Source of the DNA: an uncultured Saprospiraceae bacterium
GTDB taxonomy: Bacteria; Bacteroidota; Bacteroidia; Chitinophagales; Saprospiraceae
Direction: 5' to 3'
NCBI GenBank assembly: GCA_937928405.1
Contig: CALFWZ010000112.1
Span: 1 to 36,774, forward strand
DNA length: 36,774 bases
Below the pieces are notes generated by a model, which did not search any database, was not told the DNA's origin, and saw only the letters and a list, made by a program, of their open reading frames with translations. Shown piece after piece: positions 1 to 8,164 of this stretch. Within the stretch, counting starts at the first letter, position 1, and the number at the start of each line of letters is the position of its first letter. A program made the position numbers and the translations under genes.

Positions 1-1
1 G

Positions 2-1708
2 ACACACGAAGTAGGTCACTACCTAAATCTTCGACATATTTGGGGAGATGGCGGTTGTAATGTAGATGACTTTGTAGCAGATACCCCAACTTCTGATGGA
101 CCAAATTACGGTTGTGCTTCTTCACACGTAAGTTGTAACACCACAGATATGGTTCAAAACTATATGGATTACTCTGATGATGGTTGTATGAACTTATTTA
201 CTTTAGATCAAAAAACACGGATGCGTGCCATCTTTGATACAGGTGGCGCTCGTGCTAGCTTACTCAACTCAGCTGCTTGTGGCGGAACTCCTCCTCCTCC
301 AGGTCCTAGCTGTACAGATGGTATCCAAAACCAAGGGGAAACGGGCATCGATTGTGGTGGTCCTTGTGAGCCTTGTGCCGTTGCTTGTACAGATAATGAA
401 GTAAGTCTTTCTATCACTTTTGATAATTATCCAGAAGAAACTAGCTGGACACTTACTACCGATGCGGGTGTTTCTGTAGATGCTGGTGGTACTTATGGCA
501 ATCAACCGGATGGCTCTACTATCGTATTTGACTTCTGCCTAACAGACGGTTGTTATGACTTGACCATCAACGATTCTTATGGTGATGGTATCTGCTGTTC
601 TTACGGCAGTGGTAGCTACACGATTACTGATGGCAACGGAAACGTATTAGGTTCTGGCGGAAGCTTTGGTAGCTCTGAAACTTCTTCCTTCTGCTTCGGT
701 GGTGGACCAGTAGCTACTTGCTCTGATGGGATCCAAAACCAAGGTGAGACTGGTGTAGACTGTGGTGGTCCTTGTACGGCTTGTCCGACTTGTAATGACG
801 GCATCCAAAATCAAGGTGAGACAGGCGTTGATTGTGGCGGTCCTTGTTCAGCTTGTCCTACTTGTGATGATGGCATCCAAAACCAAGGTGAAACTGGTGT
901 TGATTGTGGTGGCCCTTGTGCGCCATGTAATACTGGCGGTGGTTGTACAGATGTCGTAATTGATGAAGAAAACTTTGACAGTGGATGGGGTATTTGGAAT
1001 GATGGTGGTTCTGATTGTGTCCGTTCTACCGCATCTACTTACGCAAATTCTGGAACCAGAAGTGTCCGCTTACGTGATAATACGAACTCCTCTGTAGCAA
1101 CTACAGATGTTCTAAATCTAGCTGGATTTGAACAAGTAGATATCGAATTTACCTACGTAGGTAGAAGCATGGAAAATGGAGAAGATTTCTGGTTACAGGC
1201 TTCTCTCGATAACGGTGCATGGCAAACGCTCTTTACTTGGGCTAGCGGAAGCGACTTCTCCAATGAGGTAAGAGAATTCGAATTTGTATCCATTACTGGC
1301 AACTTTACAAGTAACACTCGTTTCAGATTCCGTTGTGATGCTTCTTCTAATGCGGACTATGTCTACATTGATGATGTATTCATCTCTGGATGTACAAACG
1401 GAGGGGCAAGAAATGCAGGAACACAACTCAATACAGTTTCGGCAGACGTTGAAACTATGCGCGTATTTCCTAACCCAGCTAATCAGATCCTAAACGTTGG
1501 ATTTACCACCCAAGAAGCTTCAGAAGTGACGCTACAGATCACAGACTTTAGCGGTAAGGTAGTGATGGTTCGAGAATTCACGAGCATCGGTGGTGAGCAA
1601 TTACAAACAGTAAACACAGCGGACTTAACTGCTGGATTCTACTTTGCCAATATTATTACTCCTAAAGGAATGCAGACCCAGAAATTTGTGGTCGTTCACA
1701 ATCCTTAA
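2..1708 (+). CDS. Secreted M43-type zinc metalloprotease with T9SS sorting domain (5' truncated)
   Basis: The frame is open from base 2, so the gene enters from outside the window and 568 residues are visible. Residues 2-12 read HEVGHYLNLRH, the HExxHxxGxxH-type zinc site of metzincins (here Asn replaces the usual Gly), and YMDY at 54-57 is the Met-turn, as in M43 cytophagalysin/pappalysin enzymes. Next come four Cys-rich units of the form CxDGIQNQGETGxDCGGPCxxC (nt 311-376, 719-784, 791-856, 863-928). Between units 1 and 2 lies a domain of about 110 residues containing NDSYGDGICC. A jelly-roll or MAM-like domain of about 150 residues follows. The last ~80 residues (from VFPNPANQ to KFVVVHNP) are a type A T9SS C-terminal domain, so the product is expected to be exported and cell-attached or released. 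Substrate is unknown. A terminator follows directly. Confidence 0.9.
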   Translation, partial: THEVGHYLNLRHIWGDGGCNVDDFVADTPTSDGPNYGCASSHVSCNTTDMVQNYMDYSDDGCMNLFTLDQKTRMRAIFDTGGARASLLNSAACGGTPPPPGPSCTDGIQNQGETGIDCGGPCEPCAVACTDNEVSLSITFDNYPEETSWTLTTDAGVSVDAGGTYGNQPDGSTIVFDFCLTDGCYDLTINDSYGDGICCSYGSGSYTITDGNGNVLGSGGSFGSSETSSFCFGGGPVATCSDGIQNQGETGVDCGGPCTACPTCNDGIQNQGETGVDCGGPCSACPTCDDGIQNQGETGVDCGGPCAPCNTGGGCTDVVIDEENFDSGWGIWNDGGSDCVRSTASTYANSGTRSVRLRDNTNSSVATTDVLNLAGFEQVDIEFTYVGRSMENGEDFWLQASLDNGAWQTLFTWASGSDFSNEVREFEFVSITGNFTSNTRFRFRCDASSNADYVYIDDVFISGCTNGGARNAGTQLNTVSADVETMRVFPNPANQILNVGFTTQEASEVTLQITDFSGKVVMVREFTSIGGEQLQTVNTADLTAGFYFANIITPKGMQTQKFVVVHNP

Positions 1709-1729
1709 TTAGTAATTAATTATTTTTTT

Positions 1730-1767
1730 AAAAAGCCTTCTTTCGCATTTGCGGAGGAAGGCTTTTT
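1730..1767 (+). terminator. Rho-independent terminator of the metalloprotease gene
   Basis: A 12-bp stem (gccttctttcgc / gcggaggaaggc, with two G-U pairs), loop attt, flanked by A5 and T5, begins about 20 nt after the stop codon. Confidence 0.85.
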
Positions 1768-2064
1768 CTATTTGGGATATAGAAGGATACGAAATAATAG
1801 GGTTTGATTTTGCTACTTACATTCATCCATTTTTATCATCAGTCGAAAATTCAAAATTTGACTATCTTCGTGCTTTAAATAGATTGAAGCTGAGTAAAGG
1901 ACAAAAGAATTACTAAATTAATTTATGGCCACAAAGAAATAGAGATTTTTCCATCAGAAAAATCCTTTGTGGCTTAGTGACTTCGTGGCAATTTATTTTT
2001 GTTCTGTATTTACTCATTCTAAGTTATTTAAGAATTTTATTCTCTATTCCACCAAATTAAAATC
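1768..2064. other. Intergenic region with nested inverted repeat
   Basis: No gene is seen. An outer inverted repeat gccacaaag (1928-1936) / ctttgtggc (1965-1973) encloses an inner one, gatttttc (1944-1951) / gaaaaatc (1957-1964), giving one long hairpin. It is followed by ttagtgacttcgtggc, a near repeat of the right arm. The block looks like a dispersed repeat in the upstream region of the thiolase gene. A possible -7 box, tatcttcg, lies at about 1863. Confidence 0.45.
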
Positions 2065-3273
2065 ATGAAAGAAGCTTATATCGTAGACGGCGTTAGAACG
2101 CCTTTTGGCAATTTTTGCGGAACCCTCTCTACCATCCGCACCGACGATTTAGCCGCCCTCCCTATCAAAACATTGACCGATCGATTTAGCAATATTCCCA
2201 AAGATGCCTATGACGAAGTCATTATGGGTTGTGCCAATCAAGCAGGAGAAGACAACCGCAACGTAGCCAGAATGGCCTTACTCTTGGCAGGCTTACCTTG
2301 GTCCGTACCTGGCGAAACCATTAATCGTCTTTGTGCCTCAGGCATGTCCGCAGCCATCCACGCCAATCGAGCCATCAAAACAGGAGACGCAGATTTGGTC
2401 ATCTCTGGTGGCGTTGAACATATGACGCGTGGACCGTGGGTCATATCAAAAGTTTCTAAGCCTTTTGGTCGAGATGCAAAAATGCACGATAGTAGTTTCG
2501 GTTGGCGATTTGTCAATAAAAAATTACATGAGTTATATGGTACAGATGGCATGGGCGTCACCGCCGAAAATCTCGCTGCCATGTACAACTTGAGTCGGGC
2601 AGACCAAGATCAATTTGCTTATTGGTCTCAAATGAAAGCCACCAAGGCACAAGCTAGCGGTCGTTTAGCAAAAGAAATTGTTTCTGTAGAAATTCCACAA
2701 AGGAAAGCGGACCCCATCATTTTTTCCAAAGACGAATTTATCAAACCCAATACTTCTTTGGAGGTACTGGCAAAGCTTCGTACTGCCTTCAAAAAGGAAG
2801 GTGGTAGCGTTACAGCTGGTAATGCCTCCGGTTTAAACGATGGGGCCGCCGCACTTTTGATTGCCTCGGAAGATGCGGTAAAAAAATACAATCTCCAACC
2901 ACTAGCTCGGATTGTTAGCTCAGGCGTAGTGGGTGTCGAACCTCGCATTATGGGCATCGGTCCCGTCGGAGCGTCCAGAAAAGCCCTCAAAAAAGCAGGA
3001 CTTTCTTTAGCCGATATGGACATCCTCGAACTCAACGAAGCCTTCTCCGCTCAGGTACTTGCCTGTACCCGCGAGTTGGGCATAGCAGACAATGATCCAC
3101 GCATTAATCCTAACGGTGGCGCGATTGCCATTGGTCATCCTTTAGGGGTTTCTGGAGCCAGGATTTTACATACAGCCGCCTTAGAATTGCACGAGCAAAA
3201 TAAAAAATATGCCCTCGCCGCCATGTGTGTTGGAGTCGGTCAGGGGTACGCAACGATTTTGGAGAAGTGTTGA
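2065..3273 (+). CDS. Thiolase (acetyl-CoA acyltransferase, PcaF-like)
   Basis: 402 residues, full length for the family. It carries the thiolase active-site set: nucleophile Cys90 in NRLCASGM, NEAFSAQ, His358 in GHPLGVSGAR, and Cys388 in CVGVGQG. The EDNRNVARMALLLAGLP stretch and the FGWRFVN segment resemble beta-ketoadipyl-CoA thiolases (PcaF/PaaJ) more than PhaA, but substrate cannot be fixed from sequence. It catalyses thiolytic cleavage or Claisen condensation of acyl-CoA in the cytoplasm. The aldo/keto reductase gene follows after 58 bp on the same strand, so the two are probably co-transcribed. No other ring-cleavage or beta-oxidation genes are nearby. Confidence 0.9.
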   Translation: MKEAYIVDGVRTPFGNFCGTLSTIRTDDLAALPIKTLTDRFSNIPKDAYDEVIMGCANQAGEDNRNVARMALLLAGLPWSVPGETINRLCASGMSAAIHANRAIKTGDADLVISGGVEHMTRGPWVISKVSKPFGRDAKMHDSSFGWRFVNKKLHELYGTDGMGVTAENLAAMYNLSRADQDQFAYWSQMKATKAQASGRLAKEIVSVEIPQRKADPIIFSKDEFIKPNTSLEVLAKLRTAFKKEGGSVTAGNASGLNDGAAALLIASEDAVKKYNLQPLARIVSSGVVGVEPRIMGIGPVGASRKALKKAGLSLADMDILELNEAFSAQVLACTRELGIADNDPRINPNGGAIAIGHPLGVSGARILHTAALELHEQNKKYALAAMCVGVGQGYATILEKC

Positions 3274-3331
3274 TTCCTGGCTGCCGGCAGGCAAGGTGTT
3301 TATTTGTTGAATTTACCTGTAAAAAAATAAC

Positions 3332-4321
3332 ATGCACTATAGAACATTAGGAAAAACGGGATTCCAAATTTCTGAAATCAGTTTGGGTACCTGGCAGATC
3401 GGAGGTAAATGGGGCAGTCCATTCAGCTTTGAAAATGCGGAAGAGATTCTGCATACTGCCGTCGATCAAGGAATCAATTTTATTGACACCGCCGATGTTT
3501 ATGGAGAACATTTAGGAGAAAGCGAAAAAGCCGTTGGCCGTTTCGTTCGCAATCACTCTGAACGTCTCTATGTCGCTACCAAATGTGGTCGACAACTAAA
3601 CCCGCATACCAACGAAGCCTATACGCCAAAAGCATTACGCGGTTTTGTCGAGGCCAGTTTAAAAAACATGGGACTGGAAACGATTGATCTGATTCAGTTG
3701 CATTGCCCACCTACGGAAGTATATTATCGTCCAGAAATATTTGGAGAATTTGATAAGTTGATGGCGGAAGGTAAGATTCAAAAATTAGGGGTTAGTGTCG
3801 AAAAGGTGGAGGAAGGATTAAAAGCTATCGAATATGATAATGTTGATACGGTACAAATTATTTTCAATATGTTTCGGCAACGCCCTGCTGAACTCTTTTT
3901 TGAACAAGCACGAAAAAAGAATATCGGGATCATCGCCCGCGTCCCATTAGCAAGTGGTTTGCTAACTGGTAAATTTAATACCACTACTACTTTCGCAAAA
4001 GATGATCATCGAAACTTTAATCGTGAAGGAGCAGCTTTTGATAAAGGAGAAACTTTTTCTGGCGTGGATTATGAGACTGGTTTATCTAGTGTAGAAAAAC
4101 TATCGGCAAAATTTCCAAAACAATCATTAGCAGCAATTGCCTTGAAGTGGATTTTGATGAACGATGCGGTTAGTTGTGTTATTCCGGGAGCTTCTAGGAC
4201 GGACCAAGTAATTTCTAATGTTAAAGCTAGTGGTGCCCCCGACTTGACGAAAAACGAAATGGATTTTATCAAATCAGTTTACGACCAAGACATCAAAAAG
4301 ATGGTTCATCATCTTTGGTAG
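3332..4321 (+). CDS. Aldo/keto reductase
   Basis: 329 residues, a complete single-domain (beta/alpha)8 NADPH-dependent oxidoreductase. The catalytic tetrad is visible: Asp52 and Tyr57 in IDTADVYGE, Lys84 in VATKCG, His124 in LIQLHCPP. The C-terminal region IPGASRTDQVISN is the cofactor-binding segment typical of bacterial YajO/YhdN-type members. It reduces aldehydes or ketones to alcohols; the substrate is unknown. It lies 58 bp after the thiolase gene, and the gap contains a perfect 10-bp palindrome, ctgccggcag (3281-3290). The start is the ATG at 3332, which has no Shine-Dalgarno, as usual for this phylum. Confidence 0.88.
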   Translation: MHYRTLGKTGFQISEISLGTWQIGGKWGSPFSFENAEEILHTAVDQGINFIDTADVYGEHLGESEKAVGRFVRNHSERLYVATKCGRQLNPHTNEAYTPKALRGFVEASLKNMGLETIDLIQLHCPPTEVYYRPEIFGEFDKLMAEGKIQKLGVSVEKVEEGLKAIEYDNVDTVQIIFNMFRQRPAELFFEQARKKNIGIIARVPLASGLLTGKFNTTTTFAKDDHRNFNREGAAFDKGETFSGVDYETGLSSVEKLSAKFPKQSLAAIALKWILMNDAVSCVIPGASRTDQVISNVKASGAPDLTKNEMDFIKSVYDQDIKKMVHHLW

Positions 4322-4353
4322 GATTAAAACAAGTAAATGCAAACTAAAAGCTA

Positions 4354-4600
4354 GGGTGTTCAATCTACGCTATAAAGATAAAAAATTTCTTCTTGCACTT
4401 TTTACAAGAGATAATTACTACAAAAATCTCAACTGCAATCTCAAATTGGACAACCATAAACATGTAACTACCTGCTATTTAAATCCATTAAGTCCTTTTT
4501 TATCTTAAAGGGAAAATAATTGAAGTTGCTCTTGAAGTTCTTCAATGTTTTTAAGACCTGTTTCAAATAGACAGCAGTTTTTTTCCTTAATTGAACACCC
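4354..4600. mobile_element. MITE-like non-coding insertion with 11-bp terminal inverted repeats
   Basis: A perfect inverted repeat gggtgttcaat (4354-4364) / attgaacaccc (4590-4600) encloses about 225 bp with no ORF. The flanks just outside are imperfect direct repeats: aaactaaaagcta (4341-4353) and aaattaaaagctt (4601-4613) match at 11 of 13 positions, as a target-site duplication would. It sits between the convergent aldo/keto reductase and dus genes, and its right edge touches the dus stop codon. No transposase is present. That it is a mobile element is inference. Confidence 0.45.
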
Positions 4601-4612
4601 AAATTAAAAGCT

Positions 4613-5587
4613 TTAAGCATAATTTATGCTAGTCGCTAAAGAACGCTCATTTTCCAAGACCTGAGCAACCACGGCATCATATGCTTCAATCGTTTTGGCC
4701 TTTTTTATCTTATTGATAATTTTCGCAGAATTAGAAAATGGCGTACCGAAATATCCCCAAAAAGAAGCCATCTTCATAATGACTTGTTTATCCCCTTTTA
4801 GTTTTTGCTCGTAAGACGAAAAGAGCGTATCATGGAATTTACTGAAAATCTCAAAGCGATCTACGGGATATTCCTCGGTCTGATTTTTTATCATGCTAGG
4901 TAAAAAAGGATCGGCAATCAAACCTCGCCCCATCATCCAATGATCAATCGTCGGAAAACGTTCGACCATTGCTCGGTAACTGGCCACGGTGGTGATATCA
5001 CCGTTGTAATATAATTTATGTGGGCTATGATCTACACAACGTTGAAATCCATCTAGGTCTACTCCACCTTTGTAAAGTTGTTTCCCAATTCGAGCATGAA
5101 TGGCAATATTTTTTAAGGGGTATTTTCCTAAGACAGGAAAGGTATCGATAATCTCAAGCGCATGTTCGTAACCCATCCGCATTTTCATAGAAACCACTAT
5201 ATCTGTCTCCGTATGAATTCGATCAAGAATTCGATCGATCCGATCAGGATTATTGATCAATCCAGAACCCAGACATTTATTCGTCACCATTGGATAGGGA
5301 CAGCCCAAGTTCCAGTTGAGTTCTTTATATCCTAAACTTTGCACAAACTTGGAGACAAAAATAAACTCATCCGCATCATTGGTCATGATCTGTGGAATCA
5401 CTTCTAGCGTATCATTATTTTTGGGTTGAATATCTCGGTCGTAGTTGGCTTTGATGACCATCTTGCCATTAAGTCGGATATAAGGGGCATAAAACGTATC
5501 TATCCCTCCAAAATATTTTTGAAAGGCATTCCGAAAACGGAAGTCCGTAAATCCTTGCAACGGCGATGACAGCAACGTACAGCTCAT
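4613..5587 (-). CDS. tRNA-dihydrouridine synthase (Dus family)
   Basis: 324 residues, an FMN-dependent TIM-barrel enzyme that reduces specific uridines in tRNA D-loops. The signature NLGCPYPMVTNKCLGSGLI contains the catalytic Cys96; SPLQGFTDFRFR at the N-terminus is the FMN-binding start, and HARIGKQLYKGGVD plus YNGDI are further family motifs. The shorter C-terminus and motif spacing resemble DusC-like members, but the subgroup is uncertain. It is a single gene, converging with the aldo/keto reductase and divergent from the AraC gene. Confidence 0.88.
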   Translation of the reverse strand: MSCTLLSSPLQGFTDFRFRNAFQKYFGGIDTFYAPYIRLNGKMVIKANYDRDIQPKNNDTLEVIPQIMTNDADEFIFVSKFVQSLGYKELNWNLGCPYPMVTNKCLGSGLINNPDRIDRILDRIHTETDIVVSMKMRMGYEHALEIIDTFPVLGKYPLKNIAIHARIGKQLYKGGVDLDGFQRCVDHSPHKLYYNGDITTVASYRAMVERFPTIDHWMMGRGLIADPFLPSMIKNQTEEYPVDRFEIFSKFHDTLFSSYEQKLKGDKQVIMKMASFWGYFGTPFSNSAKIINKIKKAKTIEAYDAVVAQVLENERSLATSINYA

Positions 5588-5627
5588 GGGGTAAAGTTAA
5601 AGCTTTTTGAGACACAATACTTCGTAG

Positions 5628-5635
5628 AATCTTTG
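5628..5635 (+). promoter_or_regulatory. Possible -7 box for the AraC gene
   Basis: aatctttg matches the Bacteroidota -7 consensus TAnnTTTG except for the first base, and is followed by tac. It would give a leader of about 85 nt. No convincing -33 element is seen. Confidence 0.35.
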
Positions 5636-5683
5636 TACTTAAAATCATTAGAATAAAAGAATTATCCGTATAATGTGCTAAAA

Positions 5684-5692
5684 GTTTCTACC
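5684..5692 (+). promoter_or_regulatory. Putative AraC-regulator half-site upstream of its own gene
   Basis: gtttctacc, identical to the site at 6636-6644 before the next gene. It lies 36 bp before the AraC start codon, downstream of the possible -7 box, a position suited to autorepression. Confidence 0.4.
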
Positions 5693-5727
5693 CTATTAAA
5701 GAAGTGACTTAAATTGATTAACGACGA

Positions 5728-6603
5728 ATGAAAAAAAAGTTTAAACAAATCTATTTTGAAAATAAAGACAATCCTGCCTCTCACTTCGAGGTACTGAAAA
5801 TAGAAAAGCTTTTACAAAAAAAAATAGACCATGATATTTCCAAAAATCACATTGTAAATTTTTATCTCATACTCTTTATTTATGAGGGCGATGGTTATCA
5901 CACGATTGATTTTACAGATTATAAATATAAGAAAGGGACGGTGCTATTAGTGAGGAAAGATCAGATTCAGAAATTTTTTAGAAGTCCCAACGTAAAGGGA
6001 TATTTATTGATTTTTACAGAAGAGTTTATCGTTAGCCACTTGAACAGAATGGAAGCCTTGAAATCTATGCAACTATTCAATGATCTGTTGAGCTTTCCCA
6101 AGATTGAACTAAAAGTTGAGCAAGAAGAATATGCTAATTTTGACAGTTTGATCAGACAATTAGAATGGGAATATAATTTTAAAGACAGCTACTCTATTGG
6201 AATCACCAGAAGTATCTTGCATATTATTATCACAAAATTATTCCGCATCAAATCTGAGAAGGGCCAACTTCTGAAAAAGAAAAAATATTTATCTCAATTT
6301 TTAGCATTTCAAAATCTAGTAGAAGAACATTGTTTTAAAAGTAAAAAAGTCCAGTTCTACGCTCAAGAACTAGGAGTTTCTACCAAAACCTTAAATAATA
6401 TAGTAAATAGTATCGTCAATAAATCTACTAAAGTTTTTATTGACGAAATAGCTATTCTACAGATAAAAAGATTACTCATCAGTACCGACCATTCTATAAA
6501 AGAAATTGCCTATGAAGTTGGATTTGATGATCCCACCAATTTCTTTAAATATTTCAAAAAATTCACTGGCAGCTCACCAGAGGCATTTCGACGAGCGCAT
6601 TAA
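5728..6603 (+). CDS. AraC-family transcriptional regulator
   Basis: 291 residues. The C-terminal ~100 residues form the two-helix-turn-helix AraC DNA-binding domain; IKEIAYEVGFDDPTNFFKYFKKFTG at the end is the classic second HTH and family signature. The N-terminal ~180 residues look like a cupin-type ligand-binding domain (region around YEGDGYHTIDF), ligand unknown. The next gene starts 107 bp downstream on the same strand, and the intervening promoter carries two copies of a motif also found before this gene, so the SnoaL-like lipoprotein operon is the probable target. The stop is followed by a short AT-rich stretch without a clear terminator. Confidence 0.88.
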   Translation: MKKKFKQIYFENKDNPASHFEVLKIEKLLQKKIDHDISKNHIVNFYLILFIYEGDGYHTIDFTDYKYKKGTVLLVRKDQIQKFFRSPNVKGYLLIFTEEFIVSHLNRMEALKSMQLFNDLLSFPKIELKVEQEEYANFDSLIRQLEWEYNFKDSYSIGITRSILHIIITKLFRIKSEKGQLLKKKKYLSQFLAFQNLVEEHCFKSKKVQFYAQELGVSTKTLNNIVNSIVNKSTKVFIDEIAILQIKRLLISTDHSIKEIAYEVGFDDPTNFFKYFKKFTGSSPEAFRRAH

Positions 6604-6635
6604 TTAATTTTCCGTTTTTGACAGTCATTAGGAAG

Positions 6636-6666
6636 GTTTCTACCATTTTTGACATGGGTTTCTAGC
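6636..6666 (+). promoter_or_regulatory. Putative AraC operator, two half-sites 22 bp apart
   Basis: gtttctacc (6636-6644) and gtttctagc (6658-6666) are direct repeats 22 bp (two helical turns) apart, the usual arrangement for an AraC-family dimer. A second repeated word, tttttgaca, occurs at 6615-6623 and 6646-6654. The downstream half-site abuts the -7 box of the SnoaL-like gene. The regulator gene ends 32 bp upstream. Assignment to that regulator is inference. Confidence 0.5.
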
Positions 6667-6675
6667 ATAATTTTG
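6649..6675 (+). promoter_or_regulatory. Promoter of the SnoaL-like lipoprotein gene
   Basis: taattttg (6668-6675) matches TAnnTTTG exactly. ttg at 6649-6651 can serve as the -33 element, with a slightly short 16-bp gap. The start codon is at 6711. Confidence 0.55.
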
Positions 6676-6710
6676 TGGCTATTATTTTCATTGTTTTAAT
6701 CCAACTTAAA

Positions 6711-7580
6711 ATGAAATACTCAGCCATATTTACGTTTATCGCAATGCTTCTATTATTTAGCAATTGCAACATTAACAAATCCAATTCTAACACATCTAAA
6801 GAAAAAACAAAAATGGAGTTAACAAAAAAAGAAAAAGCCGTTGCCCTTTTAAACAGTCTTAATACTGGCGACAAGACACCTATCTCCTACATCAATCCTG
6901 AAAAATATATCCAACATAATTTATCCGTTGGAGATGGTTTAGCTGGTTTTGGAGAAGTCATCCAACATGCCCCACCACAAGGATTTAAAGCAAAAGTAGT
7001 CCGCGCCTTTGAAGATGGAGATTATGTTTTTACGCACACCGAATATGATTTTTTCGGTCCAAAAATTGGGTTTGATGTTTTCCGATTTGAAAATGATCTG
7101 ATTGTAGAACATTGGGATAATTTGATAGACATTCAACCTGCTAATCCAAGTGGTAGAACACAAACCGATGGAACGACTGATATTACCGACAAAGATAAAA
7201 CCGTCGCGAATAAAGCAACCATTAAAGGGTTTATCGATGATGTACTGCTCAATCACCAAAACGAAAAAATAACTACTTATATCAACCCAACTAAATATCT
7301 CCAACATAACCCTGCCGTTGCAGATGGGTTGGAAGGGTTTGGTGCAGCGATGAAGTATTTTGCCGAAAATGGTTTGGTTATGGAATATACCAAAACACAT
7401 AAAATTTTAGGCGAAGGGAATTTTGTACTAGCCATGAGTGAAGGAAAATTTGGCAAAGGCGAACACACCGCTTTTTATGATTTATTCCGCTTAGAAAATG
7501 GGCTGATAGTCGAACATTGGGATGTAATTGCTCCCATTCCAGAAAAATCGGAATGGAAAAATAATAATGGAAAATTCTAA
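6711..7580 (+). CDS. Lipoprotein with two tandem SnoaL-like (NTF2-fold) domains
   Basis: 289 residues from the ATG at 6711. An upstream in-frame GTG at 6675 is rejected because it overlaps the -7 box and would destroy the signal peptide. Residues 1-19 form a lipoprotein signal ending LLFSNC, with Cys19 as lipid anchor. Two homologous halves follow: YINPEKYIQHN (60-70) and FRFENDLIVEHWD in the first, YINPTKYLQHN (180-190) and FRLENGLIVEHWD in the second, offset by 120 residues. This is the SnoaL/polyketide-cyclase-like subgroup of the NTF2 superfamily; whether it is an enzyme or a binding protein is unknown. It probably forms an operon with the ABM-like lipoprotein 24 bp downstream, under the AraC regulator. 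Confidence 0.82.
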   Translation: MKYSAIFTFIAMLLLFSNCNINKSNSNTSKEKTKMELTKKEKAVALLNSLNTGDKTPISYINPEKYIQHNLSVGDGLAGFGEVIQHAPPQGFKAKVVRAFEDGDYVFTHTEYDFFGPKIGFDVFRFENDLIVEHWDNLIDIQPANPSGRTQTDGTTDITDKDKTVANKATIKGFIDDVLLNHQNEKITTYINPTKYLQHNPAVADGLEGFGAAMKYFAENGLVMEYTKTHKILGEGNFVLAMSEGKFGKGEHTAFYDLFRLENGLIVEHWDVIAPIPEKSEWKNNNGKF

Positions 7581-7604
7581 TTCATCTTTTTTAAATCAAA
7601 GATC

Positions 7605-7976
7605 ATGAAATACCTAATTGGTTTAACCATTTTATTATTCGGCATAACAAGTTGCTCTTCTCCTACTGAGAAAATGACTAGAAAAGGAGTCGTCATTGAA
7701 GTCACTTCATTTAAAATAAATGCCAATGTTGACATGGCTGCTTTTCAAAAAAGAGATGCAACTATTGAAAAAGACTTTACGAGCAAACAACCTGGTTTTC
7801 TTAAACGCCTTAGTGCAGTTAATGACGCTGGAGAATATGTGGTGGTCGTTTACTGGAAATCAATGGCAGAGGCAGAAGCCTCCATGGGCAAATTTATGAA
7901 AGACCAATCTGTCGCCGATTATGCGGGGATGATTAACGGTAGCACGATGAAGATGAACCGTTATAAAATGTTCTAA
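7605..7976 (+). CDS. Small lipoprotein with ABM-like (dimeric alpha/beta barrel) domain
   Basis: 123 residues. A lipoprotein signal ends ITSC with Cys17. The rest (GVVIEVTSFKINANVD, then QPGFLKRLSAVNDAGEYVVVVYWKSMAEAEASMGKFM) matches the pattern of antibiotic-biosynthesis-monooxygenase-like ferredoxin-fold domains: the xQPGF turn followed by a VxYWKSxxEAE strand-helix. These domains act as small oxygenases or as stress-related binding proteins; nothing here fixes the substrate. It starts 24 bp after the SnoaL-like gene and ends before a terminator, so the two form a likely bicistronic unit. Confidence 0.78.
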   Translation: MKYLIGLTILLFGITSCSSPTEKMTRKGVVIEVTSFKINANVDMAAFQKRDATIEKDFTSKQPGFLKRLSAVNDAGEYVVVVYWKSMAEAEASMGKFMKDQSVADYAGMINGSTMKMNRYKMF

Positions 7977-8023
7977 CGAAGTTAATCTAACATACACTTC
8001 CGTGGATTTGAATAAATTTATTT

Positions 8024-8064
8024 TGGAAAGTTGGTTGTTGACGCAACCAACTTTTCCATTTTTT
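8024..8064 (+). terminator. Rho-independent terminator after the ABM-like gene
   Basis: tggaaagttggttg (8024-8037) pairs with caaccaacttttcca (8044-8058) with one bulged T; the loop is 6 nt and a T6 run follows. Confidence 0.85.
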
Positions 8065-8111
8065 ACAGTTCTTTTGCGGAAAAGTACATGTAAGATCTGC
8101 TATTTAACGGA

Positions 8112-8119
8112 TAACTTTG
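8112..8119 (+). promoter_or_regulatory. -7 promoter box of the O-methyltransferase gene
   Basis: taactttg matches TAnnTTTG exactly and lies 45 bp before the chosen start at 8165. No clear -33 TTG at standard spacing is seen. Confidence 0.5.
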
Positions 8120-8164
8120 TCTATAAGAAAAAATGTTTTCATAAACTATTTAAAAAATATACAT

